DNA of 64,000 nt from Steromphala cineraria (lineage: Eukaryota > Mollusca > Gastropoda > Trochida > Trochidae): assembly GCA_916613615.1 (NCBI GenBank), contig OU744726.1, positions 21,703,515 to 21,767,514 on the forward strand, written 5' to 3'. Position numbers and translations under genes: made by a program. Positions 36,722 to 50,052 of the stretch are shown piece by piece (positions within the stretch are counted from its first letter, which is position 1; every line of letters starts with the position of its first letter). Under the pieces are notes generated by a model. It worked only from the letters and a program-made list of their open reading frames with translations, was not told the DNA's origin and made no database searches.

Positions 36722-38120
36722 ACACGCATACCAAACTTAAACTTTAAACAGACATCGTGCATGCTTGACATGTCTCTTGGTTGACGTTTGATGCATAATC
36801 TAAAAACGAAACTACCAGAGTAGTTTTTTACTAATGAACAATGATGATTTTATATTGCATATCACTGTACGAACGAGCAATGATTATGCGTTTTCATTTT
36901 GTTATCGTCATTTCTTTTGTATATATACATGCGCATTATCATAAATATCTTCTAATTCCATATATTTCTCTTACTACTATCTACTTTTGACTGCATATAC
37001 TCCTCTTGTTTCGCACGAATATGATTTTCTGATCCTGCACCGTATGTACAAACTGCCTTGGTTGTGATTCCAGCTTTATTCAAGACCCTTTCCCAATCTC
37101 TTCCTTTGGTATGTACCTTTTTGAAATATAACGTTTGTATGCAGATTAGTTCGTAAGATATTGCATATATATGTCTGTGGTCACTGCAAATTGGTGTACT
37201 CCTTTACGTCTTGATCATAAAGTACACGACTATTCTCTATCACATAGTAATCCTATTTTCACACATCTTTCATATTTATATGAAAAGAGTATAACATGAC
37301 ACATAAGGAAACGAGTGTAATAATCCGCTTTATTACCGAATCTATTACATTTTTACAACAACAATTTCTGCTCGACAAAGGTGATTTGTGCATGATGTGT
37401 TCATATTGAAAATACGGCACTTCTTATTATTCAATATTAGGATGAACTACGATTGCATTTCATTCATTTTGATATTTCTCCTGCATACATATTATTAAAG
37501 CTCAACATTCTTCACAGCGATAAATGGATACCTATGAGTACCGCTTTGTACGAAAAACGTTGTACTTGTTTGACAAAACAATCAGACCTAAAACTGGCAA
37601 TAAGCCATGTTAAGCTGGTATAAGGCCGAGGTATTTATACAAAAAATAAAGTGACTTTAAGACGAACAAAGACAAAGCAATTGTTTTATGATTTATCTCT
37701 GATTTATCTGTGGGTTTACTTCAAGACTACTTATTAAGTTACTCGGACAGTCCAATGGATAGACTTAAACTTCTGATGAAGAGACGAAGTGTGTATTTTC
37801 GATATACATTTAAATCTAAAAAATTGACAAACTGTGCAATAGGAATAAAGACGTTTGGTATAAATTTTCTTTTGTTACTTTCGTTTGTGTACACTACAAC
37901 TATTTACTCTCTTGAACTGTTAGTCAATTCTTCAAATGAAATATTCAAAACTGATATAAACCGCACGCTATAAACTAAGAAGAATTGAATTTTAAAAATA
38001 CATTACGACGCTTGTCAGGTATGCAGTACGTTTTTAAATTGAATTAATACGACCTTGTGTGTAATATATGTCCTATTAGCAGACAGCCGATGGGCTTATG
38101 GCTTGGTTTGGTGTCCGGCG

Positions 38121-38155
38121 TCTGTCCATCCATCCGTCAGTCAGTCAGTCCATCT
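38121..38155. repeat. Short CATC/GTCA microsatellite
   Basis: TCTGTCCATCCATCCGTCAG followed by TCAGTCAGTCCATC. Confidence 0.7.
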
Positions 38156-38311
38156 GTTAATTGTTGTCCATTTTGGACATATTTTTATTTAAAAAAAGAA
38201 GCATTGAAGACTGAAACTTGCTGTACAAACTCCTTGACTAATGAGGATTATTATTTACAGCTTTGGTGACCCTGAGTCCCCTAATAAGGGTCATAGGGAC
38301 CATGCCATTAA

Positions 38312-38663
38312 AGGGGCAGTAGCACGTTTTAGGGGGAATATAATATGATGTCAAAAAAATGAAAATTAATGGTTCCAATCGAAAGACAATGTATTAAACT
38401 AAATGAATCAGTAATAATTAAAATAGATAACGTAAAGTTTAGTCATGCAATTCCAAATTCTTACAAAAAATGAATTAAAGGTGTTCACATAAAATGGCCG
38501 CCAATGGATTTATGTGAATCTTTATGCTTTGTCCTCTGACTATAGATGTTTGGCTTGTGTTATGAATTTTTTGACACTGCCAAAAAAATACATTTAGCAT
38601 TAACTTACACTTATCAGTAAAATTTTAAAATATAAAATTATTAAAAAACGTGCTACTGTCCCT
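38312..38663. mobile_element. TTAA-flanked MITE, family 1, copy C (352 bp)
   Basis: TTAA flanks at 38308-38311 and 38664-38667. The TIRs match copies A and B, with one change in the right end (CTGTCCCT). It is nested in the 5.8 kb TIR element. Confidence 0.9.
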
Positions 38664-41228
38664 TTAAAACCTATTTACGTCTTTTACTTAAACAAACATG
38701 AGGTCCAGAAAGCTGAAACCTTGTAGACACAATCTTTATGCAATGGGTACTAATTTATCTCTTTTTAAGATCATGTGGCCTGTAATAGGCATCGGTGAAC
38801 CTTTGGAACTTAAGCCTTAAATTATTTTAAAGCATTTTAAGTCCTACTCAATTGAAGGTCACTCCGTTTACCCTTTTTACATTTCCTTGAATGTTTGAAC
38901 AAATCTATTTTTGAATTGATACATACTAAACTTTAGCATTTCTGATCTTGTGGCCCCTACTAAATCCTTTTTGTCCTCTTCTTCTCTAACACCACAAGGT
39001 ATAGAATGATACAATATTGTCTATAGACTCATAAGATAATTAGAAATTTACGAAATTGCACATTCGGTAACTCTTTGGCCACAACTAATTGGAGAACAAC
39101 ATTTTCCGCACCCTAAAGCAAAGTTAAATGTAAAGCCTGATAAGCTGCAGAGCCATTGGTTCTATTTCAATATTTATTGGCAGTAAAGAGTTAAAGTTAA
39201 GGCGTATTTTTTCTAGATAAGTTAGTAGGCATGTAACCAACACACATTTTAACCATATTTAGTAGCGTTTTATAAAGATCAAAGGCACTGCTACCATTTA
39301 TTCCGTTGTAATTTTTGAATGACGTCATAAAGTAATGGTTCATGACGTCAATATATAACTATACTATGACGTCACTTGAAAGGGTTCTGGTCTCCGATTT
39401 CGAGCTTTAACTATTGTAGTGTAGGTAAATAATATAATGCAAAGCTCATGATTGTTTGGGCAACTGTATTTATCAAATAACTCATTGCATGAACGTTATG
39501 AAAATGATGATTGTTGTATTTTCATTATTTAACCTTATTGTGAAGAAAACATTGGGTTGGACAACAATAACTAAATCAGAATTAAAAATAGACTAAAAAG
39601 AATTATCAGCCATCTTTGGGGAAATAACCTTTATACTGTATACTGTTTAAAGCAATTAAAAATCAAAACGTCTGTGATTTATAAGTAAACATTTTTCTTG
39701 TTTAATGATATCTTCCATTTTATGTTTCAAAACAGTGTATCTTATTTTTTATAAAGAACATGATAAAAAATGAGGCATAGAGTTGGTTGGGTTTATAGCA
39801 TAGGTACTAGTACAAATGATTAACTTGAACAAATTCGTTAGAAGACTCGACCAAAGAACCGATTAGAATCACACAATTATCTTTGGTTGTCACAAGAAGG
39901 CGTTCCTGGTAGCAAACACCTTACTACCTTATTGGAACTCGATTTTGTCGAAGTCTCAGTTGATTGATGGATAAAGTTTTTTTTACAGCCAATGGAGTGA
40001 TTTGTTCCTGACTATAGGCAGTGGGTTATTTTAGAAAAAAAATAAAGAAATTTTACTTTATCCGATAGCGTCACAGTAAGTTTTTTTTCCACACCATGTA
40101 TAACAAAGAACATGCAACTTGCATTAGGACGATTTCATACTTCCTACACACATCTTCATCGACCAACAAACGTCATTGTAAACCCATAAATGTTACAGAA
40201 AAATGAATGTTGATCAAACCTACTACTGTATAGCAAAAATGTATATTTTTTCATATAAAACTTATAAACGCATCCTTTTCACTTAAGGGGTAGAAAATAT
40301 TGACAAGTAACTCAGCATTAGAAGTATATCTTTACACGAGCATAGATCAATTATTACGAGTTATTTTAAATTATCATTTATTAATTATATATTGATTATT
40401 ATACGTGTGCATTTTGAAATGTATCACAAACCCTCTTGGTAATCATAATAGATATAACCATTCTTGAAAATTAAAGATTGCTCATTTGTTTTCTCAAAAA
40501 CTAATGATTACCCCTGATAATTATTCATGAACAAAAAACAAATATTGATTTTCCAAAATAAAAATAAAACATTTATGAAACTAGAACACCGTTCTTAAGC
40601 AAACTAAATAAAACTAAAAGCCATCCAATCTAACTTTCATAGATATAAACCATGAAATATAAGTCGTCCAAATCAATTATAAGTTATGCAATTTAGAGGC
40701 GGGGTGTTTAGGGAGATATCAACCTCTCCCTTTGTGTTATGCGACGAGCCCATATACCCCGCCTTTGAATGGTATAAGGAATTTATCTTACCGAATGTTT
40801 AAACATAACGCATTTAATATGAAGATAAATGAAAACGTTAACTGCGTAAACACTTTGACTATAGTTTGCTTAAAGTTACATATCGGTTGATCAAAAGAAA
40901 CTAGCTTGATCATGTGTTCGAGGTAACATACATTGTAAACTTTTTTGTGCCGGGGTATAAATAATTTACCCTCCCGCTCAACAGGGTGATATCAGTATTT
41001 TACCAGGGTCACGTGGACCAATCAGAGATGTGATATATCTTTATAACATTACTGATGATAAAATACAATCATTCATGAAAGTGTCATAAAATTCAAGTGT
41101 AATTCAAATTTAAACATATTTCGTTGTGTCATCATCAATCAAAAAACAATTAAACATATCACATGTACCAGCATAGACCAAAAATGGACAAATATTGTTG
41201 AAAAACAGTTATCAAAGACTGTGGAAAG

Positions 41229-41443
41229 GTTATTACATTTTACCGCATATTGTATTACAATTTACCGCACCTTTTAGTAACATCTTACCGCACCCCCTTA
41301 TTACATTTTACCGCACCTATTTTTATTACATTTTACCGCAATTTTGTTACAATTTACCGCAGTATTACATTTTACCGCGTTTTTATTACAATTTACCGCA
41401 GTTATTACATCTTACCGCGTTTATTACATCTTACGTCGTAACA
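41229..41443. repeat. Right terminal array (inverted) of the 5.8 kb element
   Basis: TTACATTTTACCGC/TTACAATTTACCGC units, the reverse complement of the array at 35637-35851, ending ACATCTTACGTCGTAACA. Confidence 0.85.
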
Positions 41444-41639
41444 CACCCACATATTTGGTCTCATAACAACGGAGGCTCGATCAACAACATATGACTTGAT
41501 ATGCCTTTGTGGGGAGATAATGAATAAGAGAATAAATGACTGGAAGGGCACCCTGAGACAGATTAGATTAATGTTAACCAGCCAACAGAGCAATGTATGG
41601 GATTACCCTTCCATTTAGGCTGAATCTTCTTCAGATGAA

Positions 41640-44587
41640 TCTAATATGTAACTTATCAGATTACAGCTGAACAATCCAAACTGATATTTAAGTCATTAAT
41701 GCATTGAATTATATCTGATTTGTAATTTCCCTTTTTACCTGTCTCTTGTTAGTTAAACAATGCATGTGAAATCTATATATGTAAACTGTCATGATAAATA
41801 CTGATAAAACATTTCTGTGAATACATAGTTGCTGTTGACCTACTTTGCCCAAAGGAACATATTTCTAGCCGAAAACCAATTTACATTTTGGAATTCTTGA
41901 GAATGTTCTATCCCTTCTTTCATTTCACTTCAAATGGGTTGAATACACTTTAAAATTGAGAATAGTAGTGTTTAGAAACAAATCACCCTTAAACGTTTTA
42001 AAAGCCCAATTACAGTGTCATGTTATGTCGCTTTAAATTGCCAAAAATATGATTGTCGATCCTATTGCTCCCTTTAATATCTATAATTGAAAGAAGATAT
42101 GGTTATTTGTAAAGAATTGTTTTAAAGAAATGATTGTACTTATATCTAAACTAAACCCTGACATACTCCCAAACCCATTTCATTTCTGTAGATATCGAGT
42201 GCCGCCTTGATGTAACACCTCTCAACACCTTGGATAATCACAATCCCTCATACAATCTTCACGTACACAACCCTAATCCAATCTGCATCTACTCATTCAC
42301 CTCCAACAGCCTACAGGAAGTATCTTGAGAGCCATTTTGTCTTCGGTCTATTGTCGGAAAACATGTTGGATGGCGTAAAGCCATTTCTTTGATTTGAAAT
42401 CTCTTAACTAAATTCTTTGCTTTGCAGTCATTCGTTTACATACACTAGTAGAACTACAAGGCATCTTTAGAAGGAATTTGTGTCCCCATTATATTACAAA
42501 TGAGATACAGCAAAGGTTTTACATATTTACAAGATACACAACCAAACTATCATATATGAACTGATGGGTTTTAAGGTTTTTGTTATTCCAAAAGCATATA
42601 ATAAGTAAATTCCATGTCATTGGAATGAGCATCTTCTATGCGAAAGGTGTTATCATTTCAATATCTCTAGCCAAGGACTTGCTTACGTCACAGATATGGG
42701 TTTAATCATATCAAAATTGTCAAAATATTTAAAGTAAGGAAAAATGTTTTAAATAAGGAAAACCACAACTCTAAAATAGTGATTTATATTCGACTTAAAG
42801 ATGAACTCTGAGCAAATCACGTGCCCCTGACAGGAAGAAGTTACTGTACACTCATTAACCCGACACTGACGTCATTACATGCACACTCAACACACGTGTC
42901 TCCAGTGTTAACTGGGCAAATCATCTGTGAACAACTCCCTTGATAATTCCATGGCATTCTCATGTCCGTTTTATGAACTTGAACCCGTATCCGTTTCACT
43001 AATGGAATGTCCTGGTTTGGTGTTATAACCAACTGCCTTGTGTAGAAAGAGCTCTATTTATGACTTCCTGTAAATCGTTTTTGACTCTAAAATTACTTAT
43101 AATTGGAAATTATACATCATATGTAAGCATTAAGAAGTAAACCTGTATTTTAATGAAAATATCCAAATAAAACAATAACATAAACAAAGTCATAAACATT
43201 CACATTATGAATAATATTTACTGTGCATGACAATCTATCTTACGACAAATGTGTGCGTCTTTGTCATATTTTAAGTCATATTATTTTATTTTTCATTATT
43301 ATTTATTATTTTGCTATGAGATACAGCCGAAATCCACCAAAAAAGTTAATTATAAAAAGGAAGTCAAGATATGGCCAGTGGATGGACTGCTAAGACGAAG
43401 TACTTTGTATCCTAATCCAAAGAGAGTCCTTATTGAATTCTCACATTATAAAAAATCATCTAAGGACGAGGACAGGCAGATTGCTAAAATTCGGTCCATT
43501 GGTACATTTTATTGATTTCCATCTAGTTTTTTTTCTGACAGTTATCTATACAAATCACCCTATCCAATTTTCCATATCGCCATCCTTGATTAAGCAATCG
43601 ATTTCATTTGCATTTTCGTGAAGCAGATACTTTCACAGCTCATTTACTGATTTCATTATGTCTGCATTCTGTTCAAAGGACATTCGATTCCGAGTAATGT
43701 CTTCTGCAACCACCTGGATGAAAATGTCTGTCAATTAAGATCAATACATAATCATTAACTGTGTTCCTGTAGAACAGATTCAATGGAAAACTAAATAAGA
43801 CCTTGACATACAGGTCCAATCCGGAGGTCACAAATATAGAATACGGAGCATCAAGCTAAGTGTTTGACATGCAAATTTTCAATAGGTAGGTGCTTTTTCA
43901 CAGATCGCTAATGGTCAATATGGAATGTGGTGTAATTTTCACGGATCACTAATGATCAAAAGGTAATGCAGTGTCGTATTTACAGATAGATAATTGTCCA
44001 TAGGTAATGTAGTGTAATGTTCACAGGTTCCTATGATAATTTTCCCCCATACAATAATGTATGTTCAACTCAAAATGGTTATAACCCATTAGGTTTTGCA
44101 TAAACTCCCATTTTAAGAAAATGCAACGTTTTATTGAGATAAAAATCAATTATTCTGTGTTAACGGTCATTTAATTTGTGGTGTCTCATGTTACTTTACA
44201 TGTAATAAATTAACCGCCTTCAGTGAACAGCCTGAAATGAAAACCATTGTTGAAGTTTCATCTTATTTATTCAATAAACATTAATTTACACGAAACAGAG
44301 ATATCTACACAAATTTTGGATAAACAGATAAGTAAAACCTGATTTGTACAAGTTTCAGGTAATGTTACTCTTTCTTTTACAAGATAATTCCTTAATTTAT
44401 TTTAATGTAATTGAATGCACTACATTATGGTCTCACAATGCCAAATTTATAAAAGAATAAAAGATAATCCTTAACATCCGATAAATGTATTGCTCCAGGA
44501 CGTATTTAGAAGATATACCTGTCTGGTTCAATATTGTTGTCTTCAACCTTAAAGGGCGAAAGTTGTCACTTATGAAGTTAGATACAG
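41640..44587. repeat. Duplicated locus, copy 3 (partial)
   Basis: 41680-44587 matches copy 1 from 15735 to about 18200 and copy 2 from about 22945 to 25600, including the block at 25080-25505 missing from copy 1. It stops abruptly inside the matching segment at GTTAGATA, where a different sequence beginning CAGCTGCG takes over. Confidence 0.87.
42879..42998 (-). CDS. Candidate cysteine-rich exon, copy 3
   Basis: This 120 bp block is again identical to copies 1 and 2, with AG and GTAATG borders; the base change G to C in GACGTC lies just outside it. The enclosing open frame is 42841-43032. See copy 1 for the reading and its limits. Confidence 0.4.
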
Positions 44588-47500
44588 CTGCGTACCTTAA
44601 GTTTGTTCACCTGCTTTTGATCTTAGTGCAAACATCATGTAATATGCGTTTCGTTTTGACGTTCAAAAATACCTTCAGGACCAATTACAGAATATTATCA
44701 ATTGTCCATGTGTGAAATAACCATTCCCAAATCATATTTCGGGGTCGTCTTGTCACTGGTGCTTAATGTCGATATTTGGCATTGTTAAATAGACAGATGG
44801 GGTCATATTTGCGAATTTCTGATTTTCTTAAATGTCGATTAAAATCATCAATGTAAACTTTGTAGGACAAAAATCATCACAGTTACGTTGCCTTTAGGCA
44901 AAGGAACACATATGATTAAGATCTAAAGCTGTTGATTACTTAAAAAAGATTTTGTAGAGCAAAATAGAAATCAGTGTTTTCGAAATTTTGACCCCTGGTC
45001 ACTTCAATGACCTGCCAAATTTGTTACAGCTATCTGCTAGATATGACATACGAATATGTCAACGCAAACTGAATCTTAAAATCATACTGTCCCAATTTTG
45101 ACCCGATTTCATATCAAAGTAAACACGAATCCTAAACAGTGCCAAGCAATAATTTTCACCTGTGCAAAACAATTAATGAATTATTGTTAATTTCTTCCGC
45201 TAACCGACGCGCTATTTTTAGACATCATGTGCCGTTTCCATATAAGGAAAGTTCTAAACGGCCTTGACCTTAATATCAGTGAAGACGGAACCAAGTCTAT
45301 ATATTCATTCCCTATCCAGAACGAGGCTAAGCCCGCATGATCAAGCAACAAGAACCCGGAAGTGGCTTACCCGACCACGACATGCCACTTAAAAAGTTCG
45401 TTTTATGTAATTTTGGAACATTTATTTCTAGCAAAAGATTTTACATAATCTTAAGCAATATCTATATTGTCTATATACCAAAAATATGTTCATTTAGTAT
45501 TTAGGATACGGTGAAACGACGGTCGCCAACGTAAAGTTTTGGTCTTTTCAAAAGTGTGACATCGGAGTCAGATTGTGTATCTTCGAAACTTCATTGCTGA
45601 TTTCTTTTCGACATAAGCATCAACATTTTAAAAAAGATTTATCAAATGATGATTTGGACTAATAATGTTTGGGTTTCCCCCCGATGTATCTCTGTTACTG
45701 TTATTCAAACGGCATGCCTTCGGTAACAGTTGATTTTGACAATCACGGACCTAGTGACCCCATTGCATAATTATCAGACTGACTAATTTGAGTGAAAGTT
45801 GTTACTGAGGAGAAGTTTTCCAAGGTGAAATATATGATATACATCAATATTATTTTCAAAAGGTATCTACTTAGCTAGTTAGAAAATCGAAGTCGGCCTA
45901 CAAGATGAATACAGTGAAAGTTATATCAGTCACACCCAGATAATTCGATTTGCCAACTGAAATGTCATTTGAATATTTTTTCAAATAAACAAATATATCA
46001 AACAAGGTAAGTAATTTTAAGAAATATTAAATTTATTTAGATATTGATTAGAGCAAAATTGTAAAGCTATCAAATTAAATTCCAAAGGACATGATTAGAA
46101 TATAATAAAGCATGATATTCATTTGTCATTACTTAATAGAAGACATTTCCAGATAATAGTAATCATGTATGAAAATGTTGTATCTACCAATGAGAACCAA
46201 TCTCATGTCTAATATATTGAATCAATATTTGCTTTCACATGAATGATTTGTAATATGATTAATGTATAAAATTCTTTACATTATAGAATTAACCATGCTT
46301 TAAAATATTATGTATGTATTACAGATATGACAAACATAGGTCAAAACTTTTTAGGTAATTCATTGTGTATTTTTTTCTTGATACCATTTCATAATTATTC
46401 ATGTGACTATGCAAGTACATCTTGTCAATAAATCAAAGGTTTTGCATATCACTCTCAATCCACAATCAGAAGGTATAATTTGAATTTTACTGATGTTCAT
46501 TCAGAATCATTGAGTGTGAATTTTATTTTTAAAGTATGTTTATTATAAATTGAAAGCTTTCAAATCAAATCAAATCAACACAATTTTTTCAAACTATTGA
46601 AAAGGTAAAGTTTATACCTTGGATGGAAATCATAAAAGTATACAAATTCTAAATCAAAACATTCATTCCAGACTGACATTTTTATGATATTAAGCTATAT
46701 TCAGAATGCAAAAAAAAAATCATCATAATTTTAATAATCATTCCTTGAACTCTCTAAGTATGATTAAATATTTACATTTAATTTGACCAAAAGTAAAAAC
46801 AAATACCTCTAAAAATTATCAATGATTATGAAAAGAGGACCATTGTTGAAAAAAGACAACCACATAAAAATAGTGTTGTTTTGTCAGATATCAATGCAAT
46901 TTTGAAAAGCATAACTGATCATACCCAAATTGCTAACATTAATTGATTCATAAATAAAATATTTTTGATAATGCAAATTGAATTACCCTGGCTTCTTACT
47001 ATGGACATTTACTATATGCCCTAACAAAACAAAAATAATTCATGTCATATTCATTTTAATTTTTATGCATTTTTTTTACACAGATTAGCCTAATGATTTT
47101 GCAATGGAAGGGAATATAATTTAAGAGTGGGACATCATCTGTTCTTAAATCAGGAATAAGTTTGCATGAATAGAAATAACTTTCTGGTGTAATTAAAACA
47201 AAACTGCACTGCACAGAAAAAAATTCATTCATTCATTCATTCGAGCTTAGGTTTTTTTAATAAAACAGAAGAAAAACATTTTCCTTACGGTGATTCACCA
47301 GAAAAGATTCTGTTCAATGTGTCATTTGTAAGCGCAAGTACAAATGTGAAAGATAATACCAGTATTTCCAGTGAAATGAAGGTAAAATATCCACATACAA
47401 ATTTAAATAAAAAAGAAAAGATAAATATAAAGTTTATACCATGTTATATATTGTATCTAAAAGTGTAGATTACTTTTTCTTAATCTGTAACTAATCGTGT

Positions 47501-49900
47501 GGGCTGATTAATTGATTACTTGACTTTTTGAATTGCTTTTATAGACCCTAGAATTTAAGAATGTCAATATTTATTATTTTAATAAATCAATTACAGGTAT
47601 TCATCTTACTATGTAAGAACCTTGTGTATGTTTTCTGGATTATCAAATAAGGAGTTGATGATACTATAAAGAGGATATTAATTGAAGATTGGGGATGTGT
47701 ATGTGTTAAGAAAAGGGAATTTAGGAAAAGTTCTCATCTAATTTTAGTGTTTTAGACCAAGTATTTGCCTTGTGGCATTGAGTCACACTGTAAGAGTCAA
47801 AAGTTGTGATTTGTTTTAATTTCATGACAATTTGAAAATTATCAATGAATAAAATCATTGATGTAAATATTCAAATTGAATCAAAGCTAACATATAGGTG
47901 TTTCTATTTTCTATAAAACAGATTATATTTTTTTCTGACACAACTTAAAAACAGCCACTATGGTTATTTGCCTTAACCCCCCTTTTCAGGAACTAAATTA
48001 AACTAAATAGAATCTAGGACTGTCAGTTGGTGCCAAGTGCTTTTGGACATTCTGCTGTTGAGTCATGGATGATCTCTCTCTGAAGATATGTTGAGTACAA
48101 AAAGTATCAAACTATGTGAACACACCTGTTTCATTCATTATACTGTGTACAAGGTGATTGGTCCCATCAAAATCCTAAGAAATGTTGTACTTCACCAAAA
48201 GAAAAACTTTAAATACATACACACTTAAAGAAATCATGAAACCTTTAACTTAATTTAGGTTTTGTTGGCATTGGAAATTGATAATCATGCTAACATGTAC
48301 CTAAAAAACTTAATTAAAATTATCATTTGTGATTCATCTGTCAAAAAAGTTTGACACATCAAAACACATTTTAAACATAAATCTTTTTTTTCATTATCTT
48401 ATTGTAGGTTAACACTGAACACAATTCAAGACAGATAGTAGAAACTATCGAAACAAAATCATTGAGATCCATTGAGTTATAGTTCCTGCTGTAAATATTA
48501 ACAGGATGTTCATGTTCCCTTATTCAAATGGGGTAGACACAATTTTTGTCAGAAAATAAAGATTAATTTTCAATAGTTTCAACATCAAAGTAAACATGTT
48601 ATCAATAGGTTAGTTGAGCTTAATGAACACCATATGATAATTGACAATCGTTGTCAATTAAATGTCATCATTTTCCCTTCACCAATCAGGCTGTCCATAC
48701 CCTTTAACTCCCTGAGATACCCTTTAACTCCCTGACATACCCTTATCATACAATTGTAGCAAGTGAGACGACATCAAGTGCTGTATGCTGAGAGCACGGT
48801 GACATGGTCATGACTTCGTCTTAGGGTGAAATATCTAATTATCTGTGATTACTCTAATCAATCTTTAACACGTTACAAGGGGTTGTATATATTAAGTCCT
48901 TAAAACTATATAATGGTCCTAATTGATCGTGCCTCTCTAAGATACTAGGAACTAGTAGATTGTCAAGTGTTACCAGTTACTTCGAGAAAAAGCAGCTTTT
49001 TAACGTCCGCGTCTGATAGATAATAAACTGATCACTCTGTGTCTTAAATAAAGTAGTGTCTTAATACGAGGCAAATGAATCTCTGGAAGAACTTAAACAA
49101 ATATATTCCCTTAAAACCTTTTGATTCGGATGACCTTGGTTCAAGCATGATTTGATACGGCTACTATCAGCATAAGGTTTGTTAACTGATACTGTATTTT
49201 CTTTAAATTTCCTAATAGACAACGAAAACAAATGATATCATATACAGTCCTGGTTTGGTCTTGGAAAAAAACATCTTTTTGTCAACACCAAAGGTTTTTT
49301 TCGTTTTCAATTTTGTTCAATGTTTTGTTATTCATCTCACTTGCGATTGAAGCAAGTAAAAAATCCATTTAAGTGTAAACACATCTTCAATATTTGAGTT
49401 CGCCAAAATAATTCTTGCAGCTTATCTTGAAGAGATGTTCCTTTCTTCATTCATATAGTAAAGTAGAAACGTAATAATGAGCTTGTGCCTGCATTTTTAA
49501 ACAAAATAAGGTTACCAGAATGATAATCTCCATTGCATTTAAGATAATTTTTACGACATGGAGGAAAATTCATAAAGTAAATCGAATACGTTTTGTATGA
49601 GTGAAAATGTTAAATCCGGATTTCCTTTATGAATAATTGCAGGCATTCACTCCTGAAATTCGAATGAGTGTTCTCGCACCTTTTGCATCGATCATGGCAA
49701 ATGGGGGATTAGAACCACCTTCAACAAACGGATCCCGGATGACACTGAGTTAACTAGAACACGGAAACAAAGCAGTAGAGTGCATTATCGTTCCCCATTG
49801 ATGTGTTAAAGTGATGGAAATAAAATGTTCTTTATCGTTCCATTGAACTTCAACCGAAACGTCGATGGTATTATTATAATATTACAGGTCTATTAATCGG
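44588..49900. other. AT-rich region of unknown content starting at a TA/CAGCTGCG terminus
   Basis: No open frame above about 75 codons and no recognised gene. The first 70 bp (CAGCTGCGTACCTTAAGTTT..) match the inner segment of both palindrome arms; weaker matches follow (AAATCATACTGTCCC at about 45080; CTAACC..GCGC..TTTTTAG near 45210). It also holds an ACCCGGAAGTG motif at about 45354 of the type bound by ETS factors, an ATTC run (47220-47243) and two copies of a 20 bp unit CCTTTAACTCCCTGAGATAC (48701-48740). Confidence 0.5.
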
Positions 49901-49905
49901 TGACC

Positions 49906-50031
49906 ATGGCGGAAAGAAGTAACGTTTCAAAATCAATGTCCTTACGAAGGAACCGTAATTATGTCAAACACTTTAAGATATGTAAATTCAACAATTATGC
50001 AAAGATTATGTTTACACGTTTAGAAAGCTAA
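49906..50031 (+). CDS. Small open frame with a strong start context (41 codons), doubtful
   Basis: ACCATGG gives a good initiation context, preceded at 49889 by an acceptor-like ATATTACAG. The frame begins MAERSNVSKSMSLRRNRNYV and stops at 50029-50031. A donor-like ATATGTAAAT lies inside it near 49980. No homologue is recognised. It could be a first coding exon, or chance. Confidence 0.2.
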   Translation: MAERSNVSKSMSLRRNRNYVKHFKICKFNNYAKIMFTRLES

Positions 50032-50052
50032 CGTATTTTCAGAAGAATCATA

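Larger units (their letters stand above)
35637..41443. mobile_element. 5.8 kb non-autonomous TIR element with GCGGTAA arrays at both ends
   Basis: Both termini begin TGTTACGACGTAAGATGTAA and continue as about 210 bp of short repeats in inverted orientation. CACCC occurs immediately outside both ends (35632-35636 and 41444-41448), a possible 5 bp TSD. The interior holds a nested TTAA MITE (38312-38663), a 29 bp tandem duplication, a GTCA run and short unrecognised frames (for example 36374-36622 and 37710-37973, plus). No transposase is visible. The architecture parallels the 4.5 kb element at 1693-6223 though the sequences are unrelated. Confidence 0.72.

Noticed and set aside
41195..41494. 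99- and 63-codon frames in the GCGGTAA array (and 35614-35854)
   Set aside because: Translation is a repeated ITFYR/LHLTAF pattern in more than one frame; it reflects the DNA repeat, not a protein.
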